In this document: positions 1 through 10,375 of the stretch, one piece after another
Position numbering within the stretch: position 1 is the first letter of the stretch
How the letters are laid out: each line of letters starts with the position of its first letter
NCBI GenBank assembly: GCA_003427395.1
Contig: BFEA01000855.1
Span: forward strand, 147,991-190,702
DNA: 42,712 nucleotides
Direction of reading: 5' to 3'
From: Chara braunii
Taxonomy: Eukaryota; Streptophyta; Charophyceae; Charales; Characeae
Program-made: the position numbers and the translations under genes
Notes under the pieces: generated by a model
What the model saw: only the letters and a program-made list of their open reading frames with translations
Told to the model about the DNA's origin: nothing
Databases searched by the model: none

Positions 1-41
1 CCGCAGATTTCAGGCGGCGCACTGCTTGTGGCCGCCTGACA
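1..41 (-). repeat. E1 3' LTR, first 41 bases
   Basis: These bases match 18169-18209 except for two substitutions and end with the same CCTGACA. That places the start of the 3' LTR at position 41 on the minus strand. The rest of this LTR lies outside the window to the left. Confidence 0.85.
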
Positions 42-181
42 GTTAGCCTGGACCACTTCTCGACGCCCCCGTCGAGCCCTATCCACTTACGTCAAACGAA
101 GCGGACGAGCTTCAGGGTGATTGCCTGTGAAGGACGCCCACGTCGGCGTTTAAATATCTTATGTTTCAGTTTGTTTTGAGT
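42..181 (-). other. E1 3' non-coding segment between integrase stop and 3' LTR
   Basis: This 140-base segment should hold the polypurine tract next to the LTR. On the minus strand the bases before TGTCAGG are only partly purine-rich, so I cannot name a convincing tract. No ORF is supported here. Confidence 0.5.
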
Positions 182-1656
182 TCAAGGACTAAGAAGACGC
201 TTCTTGACTTTCCTTTTTCTTCGGAAATTTGGCCTGGATAGGATTCTCTCTCTCTTCTGACATCGGTCCGTGATAGGTGTCGACTCGTCAGCTTGTCTAA
301 TACAAACTCTCCGTCTGGCTCTCCTGAGCACGAATGACCATTTCTTCCTCTTTCCCATCGCCAACCCTTTGACCTTTCTTTTCTCCACCCTTTTCCTTTT
401 CTTGGAACTCTCTCCCGCCTCATATCGCCTCGAGGGGGCTCCATCCTCCATTTTGGCCTTCCCTTTTCCTTTTGAACTTGTCAGGGATAAGGTGGGTGCA
501 GGCCTGGGTCTAAATAACTTTAACCTAGGACCCGCCACTGGGTCCTTCCACTTGGATCCGTCTAATTCTGCTATCATATAGGCACCCAGTCGAGCACCTC
601 AACCACTCTGTAAGGTCCCATCCATCTGTTGACGAGTTTTCCGGTCCAGGTCCTTTCCAGTGCTGCGTCGTAGAGAAGGACCATATCTCCTACGTTCACC
701 CTCTCTTTCCTGATTCGCACGCCCTTATCCCATCTCTCTTTACCTTTGTCTCTCACCACTGTCAGACGATCTGCTGCTGTCATAAGGTTGCCTTCCAAAC
801 CGTAGGTTATCTGTCTTGTTCGGGCAGCTATGAGTTCCTCATTGGATATCCTTTCCGCCCAGTCGACGGTTGTCCAACTGTCGACGTGAAACTCTATGGG
901 GAGAGGACAATGTCGTCCGAACCACAAGGTGTATGGTTGGTATCCAGTGCTAGCCCAGACCGTGACGTTGTCTGCCCATATCGCGTATCGAAAATATCGT
1001 AGCCAATCGTTGTCCTTACCTTTGCACCACTTGGATAATGACGCTATCAGAGTCTGGTGTCCTCTCTCTACTGGAGAGTTCGACTGTGGGTGGTAGGCGG
1101 TGGCTATCGAAACTCTCGCCCCAGCTCTCTTGAACACACTCTGAACCCCGTAAGCTAGAAATTCCGCCCCTCTATCCATGACTATCTTGCTAACACATCC
1201 ATACCTAGATAGGTACTCTAGGACAAAGTTCTTCATTTCCCTTGCCGACTTACTCTTGGTAGGTCTACCGTCCACGAACCCAGTGAAGTCGTCTCATATG
1301 TTCACAACATAGTTTATATTGCCTACTCCTTTCGGCATCTTCACCTGATCGATGTGTACCTTCTCTCCTGGCCTGGTCGGATACGATGGATGAAGTGGCT
1401 CTTTGTATTTCACAAGAGCTCTCTTCTGGCACTCCTCGCAGGTTATACAGTATCTCTCGACGTCCTTATACTGTCCCTCCCACCAGTACAGTCTGCGTAC
1501 CTTTTCGTAGGTTCCTTTGATTCCCCTATGACCTCCGACTACCTCGTCGTGAAGCTCCTCAACTATCATTCGTCTCTCTTCTGGTTCACAGACTATTCGT
1601 AAGGGCATCCCCGATCCGACCGGCCTTCGGAATAGATGGCCCGCCCTAAGGCAGTA
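182..1656 (-). pseudogene. E1 pol: integrase (broken)
   Basis: Integrase of a gypsy-type element joins the cDNA to host DNA. In order one sees the HHCC zinc domain (His pair in LHDEVVGGH, then CITCEEC), and the core with Asp in KVHIDQVKMP, Asp in IVMDRGAEF and Glu in SPVERGHQ, so the DDE triad is present. A C-terminal GPY module follows (WMGPYRVVEV, later GPRLKLFRPR). The C-terminus then has a tail of roughly 100 residues very rich in Lys and Arg, unusual in length. Breaks: TAG at 1657-1659, TGA at 1294-1296 inside the core, and a one-base frame change near 586, after which the reading frame stays open to the stop at 182. Apart from these the frame is continuous with RT upstream, so it belongs to one polyprotein. 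Confidence 0.9.
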
Positions 1657-3443
1657 CTAGGCCGCTTGTCTCCGGATATCTGAATCTTGACTTTCCTCCC
1701 CTGACAAATATAGCCCGATGGTTCGGTGTTTGTCCTCGTAAAGGTTAACCAGAAATCGATCGGCGCATCTCGGCTCCGTCATTGTTAAGGCTCCAGCTAC
1801 TATCGGGCGCTCGACCTCTAGAGGGATCCGAGAAAGCCCATCCGCCACGACATTTTTAGTATCCGATATTCTCTCAACTATGTAATCATAGAGTCGAATC
1901 CGTATTAACCATCGTGCGATGGTCGGGTCCGTCAGACTAAAGTCCTTCTGGAGGACAGAGGCAACCGCTGTGGGATCTACTCTTAAGATGAACCGCCAGC
2001 CGTAGATATAGTGTCTGAACATGTCTAGACACCGCAGAACAGCTAACACTTCCTTCTTGAATTGACTGTAGTTACGCTCAGCCGCATTAAGTGTCCTACT
2101 CTCAAATCTTAACGGTTTTTCCTTCCCTTCAGCGTCCTTCTGAGACAGCAGCCCACCAACTGAACAAGGTCCAGCATCCGTGGATACTATGAAGGGTCTC
2201 CCGGCCTCATCATCAAAGTATAGCACGCCCAGTACGCGCCCTCCCTCTTTAAATTCATCTCTAAGCTCTTGCATAGCGAGTCCCTGAGATGAATCCCATT
2301 ATAATTTCTCAGTCTTCCGAAGGAGTACCCTCAATGGCTCAACCTTCTCCGCATACCTGCGTATGAAAATCCGCCAGTAACCGACCACTCCCAGAAATTG
2401 ACGGACCTCGGTAGAGTTATGCAACGGTGACGACCAATTTAGAAGTTTGTCTAACTTTGCAGGATCTGCTCGGCGTCCTCTTGAGTCACAGATAAAGCCT
2501 AAGATCTTAATACTCGAGACGGCTCACCGGCTCTTTGTTCCGCTGACCGTCAAATTTGCATCGTCCAGTTGCTCAAGTACCGCGCAAATATCGGTTAGGT
2601 GCTGCTCGACGAATCTTCTAACTCCTGGCACGACCTCTATCTCATTTTTCTTTACTGGTCATTTTATAGGAAAGCCATCCAGAAAAACTTCAACCTTGTC
2701 AAGAATAAAGTCCCTGAGGACGGCTACCATGGCTCTCTGAAAAACGGCTACCCCATTTGTCCAACCCATAGGGACGATCATCATCTGTATCAGTCCCAAT
2801 GGTGTGTGCATAGCCGTGAGGTGCCTGTCCCTGGGATCAAGCGGTACCTCATCATAGCCTGAGAACAGATCACAGACCGAATAAATCGACATGTCCACGG
2901 CGCCTTCAGCCAGTAAGTCGACGTGAGGCACGGAGCCTACGTCTCGAATCGTCACCACGTTGATCTTATGAAGGTCCTGGATCCACAGGATCTTGCCATT
3001 CGGATTTCGAAGGAAGAACCATTGATTAACATAAGCGCTGTCAGATGGCTCTGCAACATGAGAAGCCATCTTTTCTTTGAGGAAAGCGATAACCTCTTCC
3101 TTCTCCTTCTGGGCGTATTTCCATCCTGCGTCATTCCATGGAACATGTGGAATCGTGTAAATCCTTGCTAGCTTAGCGTAACGAGGGTCGACCCTACCGC
3201 GCTCCGCGTCGCTGAAAATTATAGTCTTATCGCACGTCTTTAAGATTTCTATCACACGTTCCCGCTCCTGTGGGGTCAGATTTCCATCTCCGATGTCCAT
3301 CCCTGCTATCCTCTCTTCCGTTAGGCGTTGAAGCTCCTTTTTCTTTCTTTCTTTGATTTCCTTTGCGATCTCTTCCTCCCATATCCCTTCCAGTGCAGAC
3401 CGCTCGCGGCCCACTGCCGCTGGCTTAACTTTCTGAGCTACTN
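1657..3443 (-). pseudogene. E1 pol: reverse transcriptase and RNase H (broken)
   Basis: The RT and RNase H portion of pol copies the element RNA and degrades the RNA strand. RT shows the first catalytic Asp in CDLFSGYDEV and the AMHTP-L and MGWTN motifs. The active-site box, usually F-V-D-D, reads FLDG here (codons 2674-2679), so the second Asp is lost. RNase H shows Asp in STDAGP, Glu in the FESRTLNAAERNYS segment and later VADGLSR. A spacer of about 65 residues follows before integrase. One frame runs through the whole region and is cut by TGA 2659-2661, TGA 2524-2526 and TAA 2299-2301. An ambiguous base at 3443 lies near the junction with protease, where the frame changes. Confidence 0.9.
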
Positions 3444-3870
3444 GCTTGTGTCGCTTGGGTAGCCCCCCATAGGGGGCCGTGCCCTTAAAAAAGACACGGA
3501 TACCACACCGCCAAATTCCTCATCTTTTTCCTTTGGATACGAGTTTCCGTCCACTATCAGCCGGCTCCCTAAATCTTCCACTTCTACAATCCGGCCTTCT
3601 TCTTCTGTGAGCAGAGGTCCATACTTGACTGCAAAGACTAGCAGGGTCACTCGTACCCCTTGGACCTCTATGGCTGCCTTGTGACAAACCCCTGTAATTT
3701 GTTGCTTTCTCCCATCAACCGTCTCTATCTCAAATAGGTATGACCTATCGAGTCCCAGTCCAACTCGCTCTGTCAGATCCTCGTCTATAATGACAGCCTC
3801 ACTGTCGTTATCGATCACAGCATCTAGAACCGCTCCGTCGTTTAGGATCGCCTCCACGGTCTCACTTCAA
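3443..3870 (-). pseudogene. E1 retropepsin-like protease (altered active site)
   Basis: This aspartic protease domain lies in its usual place between gag and RT. The active-site segment reads AVIDNDSEAVII, where the family normally has D-[STN]-G; the Gly is replaced by Asp. The rest (LFEIETVDGR, PLLTEEEGRI, SRLIVDGNSY) fits the retropepsin fold in length. Its frame differs from gag upstream (shift near 3860-3870) and from RT downstream (shift near 3445-3480, close to the ambiguous base 3443). One shift could be natural frameshifting, but mutation is equally possible. The altered Gly suggests an inactive enzyme. Confidence 0.75.
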
Positions 3871-6418
3871 GTATGTAAAACTTGTCTGGAGGCACACCTT
3901 CCATCCCATCAAGAAGAACTGTTGTCATGCGATCTACTCTAGCTGTCACCTCTGATATTGTTACAGTAGGGCCATCCGCCTTAAGGGTCACATAAACCTC
4001 CTCCGATAGAGGTATGCGAGTCTTTCACATGATCATCTGTAACTCGTCGCGTGCCGGCTTGAATGCTGCCAGATATTCTAGAATAGAGCACTGCATGGGC
4101 TGCGGAAGGACCCGTCTCAGTGGCTCGAACGTAGCAATATCATCCAGCGAACTCTTCATCAAGAACTTTTTCACTCCCTGCTTTCGTGATGAAAGAATAA
4201 CCTCCTCTCCATCGATCCGCTGTCCATCCTTTTCTGCCATCACATAATCCGTGTCAGTCTTCCTCGATGTTGAAACTCTTGCTGACTTGGTAGCTGTCAC
4301 CCTTATGGGTGTAGTTGCCATATCTCCTTCGAAAGTTATCTTGATGCTCTGACTCCTAACCGGCTCCTTTCCTTTACTCGGCTTTACTCTCCTTGCTTCT
4401 ACATTCTCCTTCACCGAAGGGAACATTGATACGTCTCCCAGATCATCTGCCCACTTGACGTACTTGCGGTCATCAAGCACGACAAGTCCCTCATCTATTG
4501 CCCGTTTGAGATCCGGGCAGTCTCTCTTGATATGATCATCTCCTCTACAGTAGACGCAAGAGTTCCTGGGAGTGGATGGGCTGTCGTCTGTGCTCCTAGA
4601 GATCGAACCTCTGGCTGCTCTGGGATCAGGGGACTTCGGATACGGATCAGATGACGCGCCATATCCCCCTCTCTCATTCCGTCCGCGCGAATCATTTCGG
4701 CGGTCTTGTCCAGACCCTCCTTGCTCATATCGTCCCCGTGAGTCATTCCGGCGGTCTCCATGGTCATATAGCCCGCGTGACTCATCGCGTCGATCTCCTC
4801 GGTCGTACCACCCCCGCGAATCGTCACGTTGCGCTCTCACGAATCCCCCGTGGTCATACCGTCCGCGCAAGCCATCTCGTCGATCTTCGTCTCGATCTCC
4901 TCTCTCATATCTGCCACCCTTGTATCCATCTCGATTCGACCTCTCATATCTGTCGTCCCTGTATCCATCTCGGTCCGACCTCTCATATCTGCCGTCCCTG
5001 TATCCGTCTCGTCGGCCCTGATCCGACTCCCACCGACCTCGAGAGTCGCCTCTACCCCAATCAGCCTCATAACGAGGGCTACGCGAGTAATCATTCAGTC
5101 TTCTAGCTCGTCCATACGTCTTGCGAGCCCTGCGGTCCCAGTCTATCTCATCATCCCTACGTCGCCATGGCTCATCGTCTCTTTCCCTCTCCCTCGCACG
5201 ATAATCAGTCAGCGTTCGAGGATTTTTATCCTCGACACTCCTCCAGGAATCAGTGTTCCTACGGTCCCAGCGAAGTGAATAGGGCCCTCCAGGTTTGTCC
5301 CAGTAAGATGTGGCTCCTGTGCTGGTCACAATCTCTGTAACCTGTCTTGTCAATCCCTTTACCATGTCCCTTATCTCCTTCACTTCCTCGGTCACGGCTT
5401 CATTCTTCTCCGACCAGGGGTGATCCTTGATATTAGGACACCTATCAGTGGCATACTCCTTATAGAGAGCGAAGTCTCGTCTCCTCATTCCCCTTCATAC
5501 CAAGTCCTTGTAGTGGTCTGCCTCTGCCTTTATCGCGAGCTTTAGGACTTCAGGGAAATCAAGCGCTCGGGAGATCTCTAAGTATACTCTTGTGTCTACC
5601 TTTGGACAGGTGTCCAATGAAGATAGTACAACGCTCGACCTCTGAGATCTTTCCCTTCTTCATCAGCACGTCAGAGATCTTCTGGAAGCGCTTCCCAAAT
5701 GCCCGTACGCTCTCATCTTTATCTTCAGTCATAGTCTCAAGGTCCTTGATGGAGTACTTGTTATCCTCCAATTTGTAAAGCTCAATGAGGTTCTTCTTAT
5801 ACGTAGTCCATTTCCCATCCTTCGGCCGGGCTTCCTTAACTTCCTTGCCGAGACTTGGATCCACATTAAATAGGAAGTTTTCTATAATCTCTTCCTCCGA
5901 CCACTGACTCTCGCTGGCATGAAGCTCCCACTTCTCTTGATATTCTGTGATACCATAGCCCCTGAAGGTAGGAGGCTCAGAGGCCTTGTGCGTAATAATA
6001 TAGCGATCCTTGCTCTCGTAAGGAAGCGGATGTGACTGCCCCGTCTAGGGTCGAAGACACGCCGGGGCGGTGCTCTATCCCTGTCTCTGTCCCTCTAATA
6101 GGAATCTCGTGAACTCTCTCTCCAGTCATCCCCGCGCCTATCCGTCCTGGTTTCCCTCCGTCCATACTAAGGGGAGCGTCGCGTCGTCGCTTCTCGTCGA
6201 GCGCTCGAGGTCCCAGTCTTCAAAGTCTCCTCCGGCTCTGTCACGACCGGCTCGCCCATCACGTCGGGTTCTCCGTCATTGGTTTGGTCAGCCCATCTCA
6301 GCGGTGCTCCCTGCCTAATTCGTTCCTTCATATCCCTCAGTGCTCGGTCGGGCGATGTCCTATACTCCTCTCCTGCTTCGTCCGTGGTCGGTTGTCGTCC
6401 CATCGTGTCTGGTTCCAT
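3870..6418 (-). pseudogene. E1 gag with RG/YER-type repeats and CCHC zinc knuckle (frameshifted)
   Basis: Gag forms the particle and binds element RNA. The likely start is the ATG at 6418 (MEPDTMGRQPTTDE). A capsid-like helical region follows (PTFRGYGITEYQEKW, then ESVRAFGKRFQKISDVL), then a long Arg/Asp/Gly/Tyr-rich tract. The tract includes three 13-residue units of the type DGYRDGRYERSDR and several SRG-Y-D/E-G-DRR units. A zinc knuckle CVYCRGDDHIKRDC (CX2CX4HX4C) sits near 4520-4565. The protein would be about 850 residues, long for a gag. Frame changes occur near 6040 and 5570; stops include TAG 6167-6169 and TGA 4025-4027. The C-terminal stretch (IPLSEEVYVTLKADGPTV) runs on into protease. 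An RNA-binding role for the repeats is inferred from composition. Confidence 0.85.
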
Positions 6419-6460
6419 AGGCTACCAGAAGTTGTAGTCGGGCACTTACGCCAGGCGTTA

Positions 6461-6522
6461 CAGCCCGGACCTATGACAGTTGCAGCAGCCCGGACCTGTG
6501 ACAGAACTCGCAGCCCGGACCT
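6461..6522. repeat. Three 12-base units spaced exactly 25 bases, between accessory ORFs and gag
   Basis: CAGCCCGGACCT occurs at 6461, 6486 and 6511. It lies in the 199-base gap between the last accessory ORF (ends 6618) and the gag ATG at 6418, so in the RNA it would be just upstream of gag. Function unknown. Confidence 0.85.
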
Positions 6523-6617
6523 GTTTACTTGTTACGGTTCGCGCTCGTCTCCAATCCTAGCTCTCGACTGCGCCGATTATTGCTACCAGTACTCCGTTCC
6601 GATCGCAGACCTCGTGT

Positions 6618-7298
6618 TCACCTTCTATCCCATGAATCCCTGTGTCTGTGTAAACCTCTCCTTCGGGATCTGCCAACAAGGTCGCGCCTCCCCTGATCTC
6701 TCTGACCTCCACTATCTTTCCAAGAGCTTCCAACCTCTGTTTCCCCCTCCTTTAACTCCCAGAAAGCTATAAGGTCACCTGTTAAGCATCTGAGGAAAGT
6801 CAGTGCTATAGCCGCTCGTAACCTCACCGCGGACAACTTCAATATATCATAGAACGCCTCAAATTCTTCCTCATCGCCACTATCCTCTATGGCCTCTAAA
6901 GTCTTTATCGATTCCCTCCAGTATCGGTCGTGAGCGGCTAGCACCCTGAGTATTGCTCCGTCTACAATAACTCTCCCTAGCTCCCCAGCTTTCCTGGTTT
7001 CGCTTATCTTCAACCTCTCAGCCTCTCTGGTCATCTCGTACCACGCCCTTATCTGAGGCCGCCCTTCGAAAGGTGTTACGCGAAGTACGTATTTTATCCT
7101 TCGTCCTCCTTCCACTCCAGTCCAAAGTCATGTTCCCCTAGCCTCTCGCAGCGCATGGCGAAAACACTCGGCCTCCTCAACTACGCACAACCTGGTATAG
7201 AGCTGGAGCTCTGCGATCACTAACACCAACGGTCCGTCCAGTCTCCCTACCACATGCAATGAGTACATGTCCGTCGTGTTTAGTGCAGTCCCGCTCAT
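6618..7298 (-). pseudogene. E1 accessory ORF Q2, unknown protein
   Basis: The ATG at 7298 overlaps the stop of Q1 in an ATGA arrangement. The frame starts MSGTALNTTDMYSLHVVGRL, is interrupted by one TGA, and continues (IKYVLRVTPFEGRPQIRAWY ...) to a stop at 6618. It is predicted helical with acidic patches (EDSGDEEEFEAFYDIL) and a basic Arg/His-rich C-terminus. I do not recognise a domain. The start resembles that of Q1 (MSGRTTAVMRL), which may mean a duplication. It is the last ORF before gag. Expression and function are unknown. Confidence 0.45.
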
Positions 7299-7927
7299 GT
7301 CCTATTGCTATCCCCCTGCGTTACCTTGTCCTTTGTTGTTACGTCTTCTGCAGACTTTTCCTTAGCTCCTTCGCGTGATAGGTTTTTCGTCCTGACCCTC
7401 TCCAGAAACTCCGATCTCCACACCTGGATTAACTCTCTATCTTGCTGGAACAGACTCTCTAACTCTTTCGTCACGAGCTCGACCCTACGCATCTTGTCCT
7501 CTTCCTGGCACGAACCGTTCTTCCTTACCTTGTTTCCCAAATCCTTTACCCGGTTCAAGAGCGGTTTTTTAATGTGCTTTCTTACTCTTTCGACCGCCTC
7601 ACTTTCCTCTTCCATACTCTGTCCACATTCTTTTCCAACTCATCCTCATACCCTCGCTCTAGCCTCTGCTACCATCTCCTCGTGGTAGTGCTCCACGCGC
7701 ATATAACCATGAAACCATACCATCACATCATAGGAAATCGAGGTCTGGAAGGTCACCCGCTCCCGCACATCAGCCCTATGCTCGCGGATCAAATCCCTGG
7801 CTCGTAGTCGACACTCCCTCACCGTCAGGTCCTCATCAATGTATACTCGGAGAAGTACCGTCAAAGTGTACCATGTGCTTACCAGTTGCTTATCTAAGCG
7901 CATCACAGCTGTCGTTCTCCCCGACAT
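7295..7927 (-). pseudogene. E1 accessory ORF Q1, middle-block-like protein with basic coiled C-terminus
   Basis: The ATG at 7927 lies three bases after the TAG that ends P4. The first 93 codons (YTLTVLLRVYIDEDLTVREC ... DVMVWFHGYMRVEHY) resemble the free-standing middle block Q0 in the order V-x-L, a helix, then [YW]FHG. Two TGA codons close together (7646-7648 and 7640-7642) interrupt the frame. It then continues with charged, probably helical sequence (ESEAVERVRKHIKKPLLNRV) to a TGA at 7295-7297. Both internal stops could come from CGA by C-to-T change. No known domain is recognised. Confidence 0.45.
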
Positions 7928-7930
7928 TCC

Positions 7931-8686
7931 CTAAGCTGTGACCTCAAAGAGAAACCTCACATACTCCAACACCACATTATCAATCTTCGCTCGTCTTCTG
8001 CAGTACCTAATCAGATCAACTGGCCTCAGACAGTCCACCCAGCAAGTAGTGTATATGATGTCGTCAAGCGTCTCTCTGTTGGGTGGCCCCCACCGTACAC
8101 AAATGGCGTAGTACGCGTCCCTGAAATGGGGAGCCAAGCCCTCCCAAAGCGCGTAAAGTGTGTGGTTCACTACCACGCTCAAACGGTCTACGCTCTCGTA
8201 GGTCTGCCCTATTACGAACGCAGGAAGTCCAAATCACCAACCCTCTTCCGGGTAGAAGGTCGGATGAGGAGGTCCGTATACCAAGCGACTCCTGTACGAC
8301 CTTCCTCCTGAGAGTCTCGCCAGTTGCTGATTAACGATCACTCTGGCTAGCAACTCGTTTCTCCACCAAGCCCTGCTAGCCCCTGCCAGCGTCAGCCCTA
8401 TGTCTAATTCATGAGCTCTGTCCGTTATTAGGTGTCCCACCCCTTCTAGGTCATGAGTCCTTTCGGGTCGACTATCGTTCAGTATCACCGTCCAAAGGAA
8501 AAATCCCTCAGCCAGCCGCGTTCCAAGGTAACGTATCGGAACACAGTCAATCTCTTCTAACCTCACAGGAAGAGGAATATCATATCCGACAGTCGTCTCT
8601 CTGGGTCTTACAAGTTTCCTCACGCTAAAGGATTCGGACTCTCGTGAGAGAACATAAGTCAGCCAAGCTGCCGAGTCACTCCTCAT
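7931..8686 (-). pseudogene. E1 accessory ORF P4, unknown P-family protein
   Basis: The ATG at 8686 follows an in-frame stop, so this start is well defined. The N block begins MRSDSAAWLTYVLSRESESF and reaches GYDIPLPVRLEEID. A middle block (ELDIGLTLAGASRAWWRNEL) and a C block (GLPAFVIGQTYESVDRLSVV ... VVLEYVRFLFEV) follow. One TGA at 8234-8236 splits a frame that is otherwise open to the TAG at 7931. The C block aligns by eye with P1 (APAFVVESIFGCIGGVVEAY) and with P2 (FPVFVVEQLWGLGCVVERYF). No family name can be given. Confidence 0.5.
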
Positions 8687-8730
8687 CACTCAAGCTAACT
8701 CATCAACTCAAGTCGCCCAATACCTATGGC

Positions 8731-8985
8731 CTAAGTCCTTGACAGTAGGGTCTCTCGTTCCTTCGCTCCCAGTTCTAGTCCGTGACTGGTGGCGCAGGAA
8801 TCTCTCCGTCTCTCACTGAACTCCGTCCCCAGACGAGGCCAATGGCTGCTATCCTCCTATCGCGCAGGAAGGGGTATGTCGAACCCGAGCGCGGTCTTCC
8901 TAGGCTCTGTCAGTCTCCTCGCCCTGTAGGAGCTTGAATCCCGCAATAAGACATACGCCCACCATGCGCTCGAATCACTCCTCAT
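8731..8985 (-). pseudogene. E1 accessory ORF P3, truncated P-family copy
   Basis: The ATG at 8985 opens a frame (MRSDSSAWWAYVLLRDSSSY ... GFDIPLPAR) that matches the N block of P4 directly downstream at most positions over about 42 residues. A TAG at 8857-8859 then ends similarity. The frame continues to a TAG at 8731-8733 with little resemblance to P4. This is best read as a recent but decayed tandem duplicate of the P4 N-terminus. It was found by reading the frame directly. Confidence 0.5.
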
Positions 8986-9056
8986 TCCCCCTTGCCACTC
9001 GACCTGTATCACTCCACCCCCTTCGACGCACTCGATTTCACGATGTTGCTAACTCC

Positions 9057-9305
9057 TCAGACAACTCTACCACTCAGGCTCAGTATGGTCGAGTAGGTGT
9101 TGTGCACTCTCCCGTCAGCTCCATGGAAGTAGATGGTAAACTCGACGTATCTCTGGTCTCTCCGTATCTCCAGGGCATGCTCAGTCATGAGTCTGATTTG
9201 TCGTGCAACATCGTCCAACGCCTCTTCTTCCCAACCCCCTATCCTTTCTCGCCGCACGGAAAGGGTCACTCTCAGTGTGTCTCTGTCCGCCATCTCTTTC
9301 AGTGC
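9057..9305 (-). pseudogene. E1 accessory ORF Q0, free-standing middle-block copy
   Basis: From the ATG at 9293 the frame reads MADRDTLRVTLSVRRERIGG, a helical stretch, then VEFTIYFHGADGRVHNTYST, ending at a TGA at 9057-9059. A few codons before the ATG also fit, back to a TAA at 9306-9308. The pattern V-x-L-x-V, W-x-x-E, helix, [YW]FHG resembles the middle part of P2 (VSVVVYIQGLVHGFWRYERE) and Q1. It may be a remnant of a further P copy. Function unknown. Confidence 0.4.
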
Positions 9306-9515
9306 TTACTGCAATCCCTGTCTCGTCTGAAGTTATCTCCTTGTGTCTATCATCCGACACCCCTCTACTCTGCGCTCTACACTATGCTCGGATATACCCT
9401 ATCCTTCATCGTCTCCCGCGTCTGGCATACTCTCGTCCACGTCGTCGTCTCCGTCTGCGTCCACAATCTGGCCCCAGGGGATATGCTCCTGCCCCTCGGC
9501 CCGAGCTAGATGCCC

Positions 9516-10354
9516 TCAACCATCGCTATCTGGTCTGTCTAAATCGACGCCAAGGTTGTCTCGCCCACCGTCTGGCACGTCTCTCCACGGTCTCTCGTCC
9601 TGTCCCCAAGGCTCTGCGTCGCTGAGATGTTCCCAATCTCGATCATCGACGTCCCAGCCGAGTTCCTCTCTATCTGGATATATCCCCTGGTAATGCTCCT
9701 CCAACTCCCATTTAGAGATGAGGGAAGTAGGCCTATCACCGGGAGTCTCGCTAAAGAGTCGTCCGACCCTCTCCAAACTATCCCCTCTCTTTAGTAAGAG
9801 GCCCGCCTACGAATTGTGCGTAGGCAATCCAGTCCATTTCCGTCTGCCCTCTAACTAGTCCGTCGAGCTCTAGAGCCGCGAAATATCTCTCCACGACGCA
9901 CCCCAAGCCCCAAAGCTGCTCCACTACAAAGACCGGGAACCTGGCGCGCAGTCCGACTGTCGGAAAAGCAAACCCTCATATCCAAAACGTAATCCTCGTC
10001 TCCCTGACAGGCCCATACAGATCCTCTGTCCCCTCTCGTGCACTCTCTATCACGCCTGTCAGGATCTCTCTCACCTCTCTCTCATACCGCCAGAACCCAT
10101 GCACCAAGCCCTGGATATAGACGACGACGCTTACCTCGCGTGAGTAATAAATATGCCCTACGGCCTCTATCGACGTCGTGCCAGGCGCCCGCCACCTCTG
10201 CGGATCAGACTCGTAAGTCTGAACGGTATATGACCATAGGTGCACGTCTGGCCGGTAGATCAAGCTCCACCAAGTCAGGAGCTATGATCTCGGGCGGTCT
10301 AGGCCATCTGAAATCACCAAAGGGTAGATCGACTCTCTCGATCTCCTCTACCAT
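9516..10354 (-). pseudogene. E1 accessory ORF P2, frameshifted P-family copy
   Basis: The ATG at 10354 lies 21 bases after the stop of P1, in the same frame. The N block (PPEIIAPDLVELDLPARRAP) closely resembles P1 (PPELIEGDLVELTIPARSAR). A TGA then ends this frame. A second frame gives the middle block (VSVVVYIQGLVHGFWRYERE) to 9976. A third gives a C block (FPVFVVEQLWGLGCVVERYF ... FVGGPLTKERG) and finally VGRLFSETPGDRPTSLISKW followed by a Trp/Asp/Glu-rich tail down to 9516. The order matches P1 throughout, so P1 and P2 are tandem paralogues. P2 has at least two frame changes and cannot make the full protein. Confidence 0.6.
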
Positions 10355-10375
10355 CTGCCTGCAGGATCTCCTATC

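Noticed and set aside
4572-5278. Several plus-strand ORFs rich in Arg, Ser and Pro
   Set aside because: They are antisense shadows of the Arg/Asp/Gly/Tyr repeats of E1 gag.
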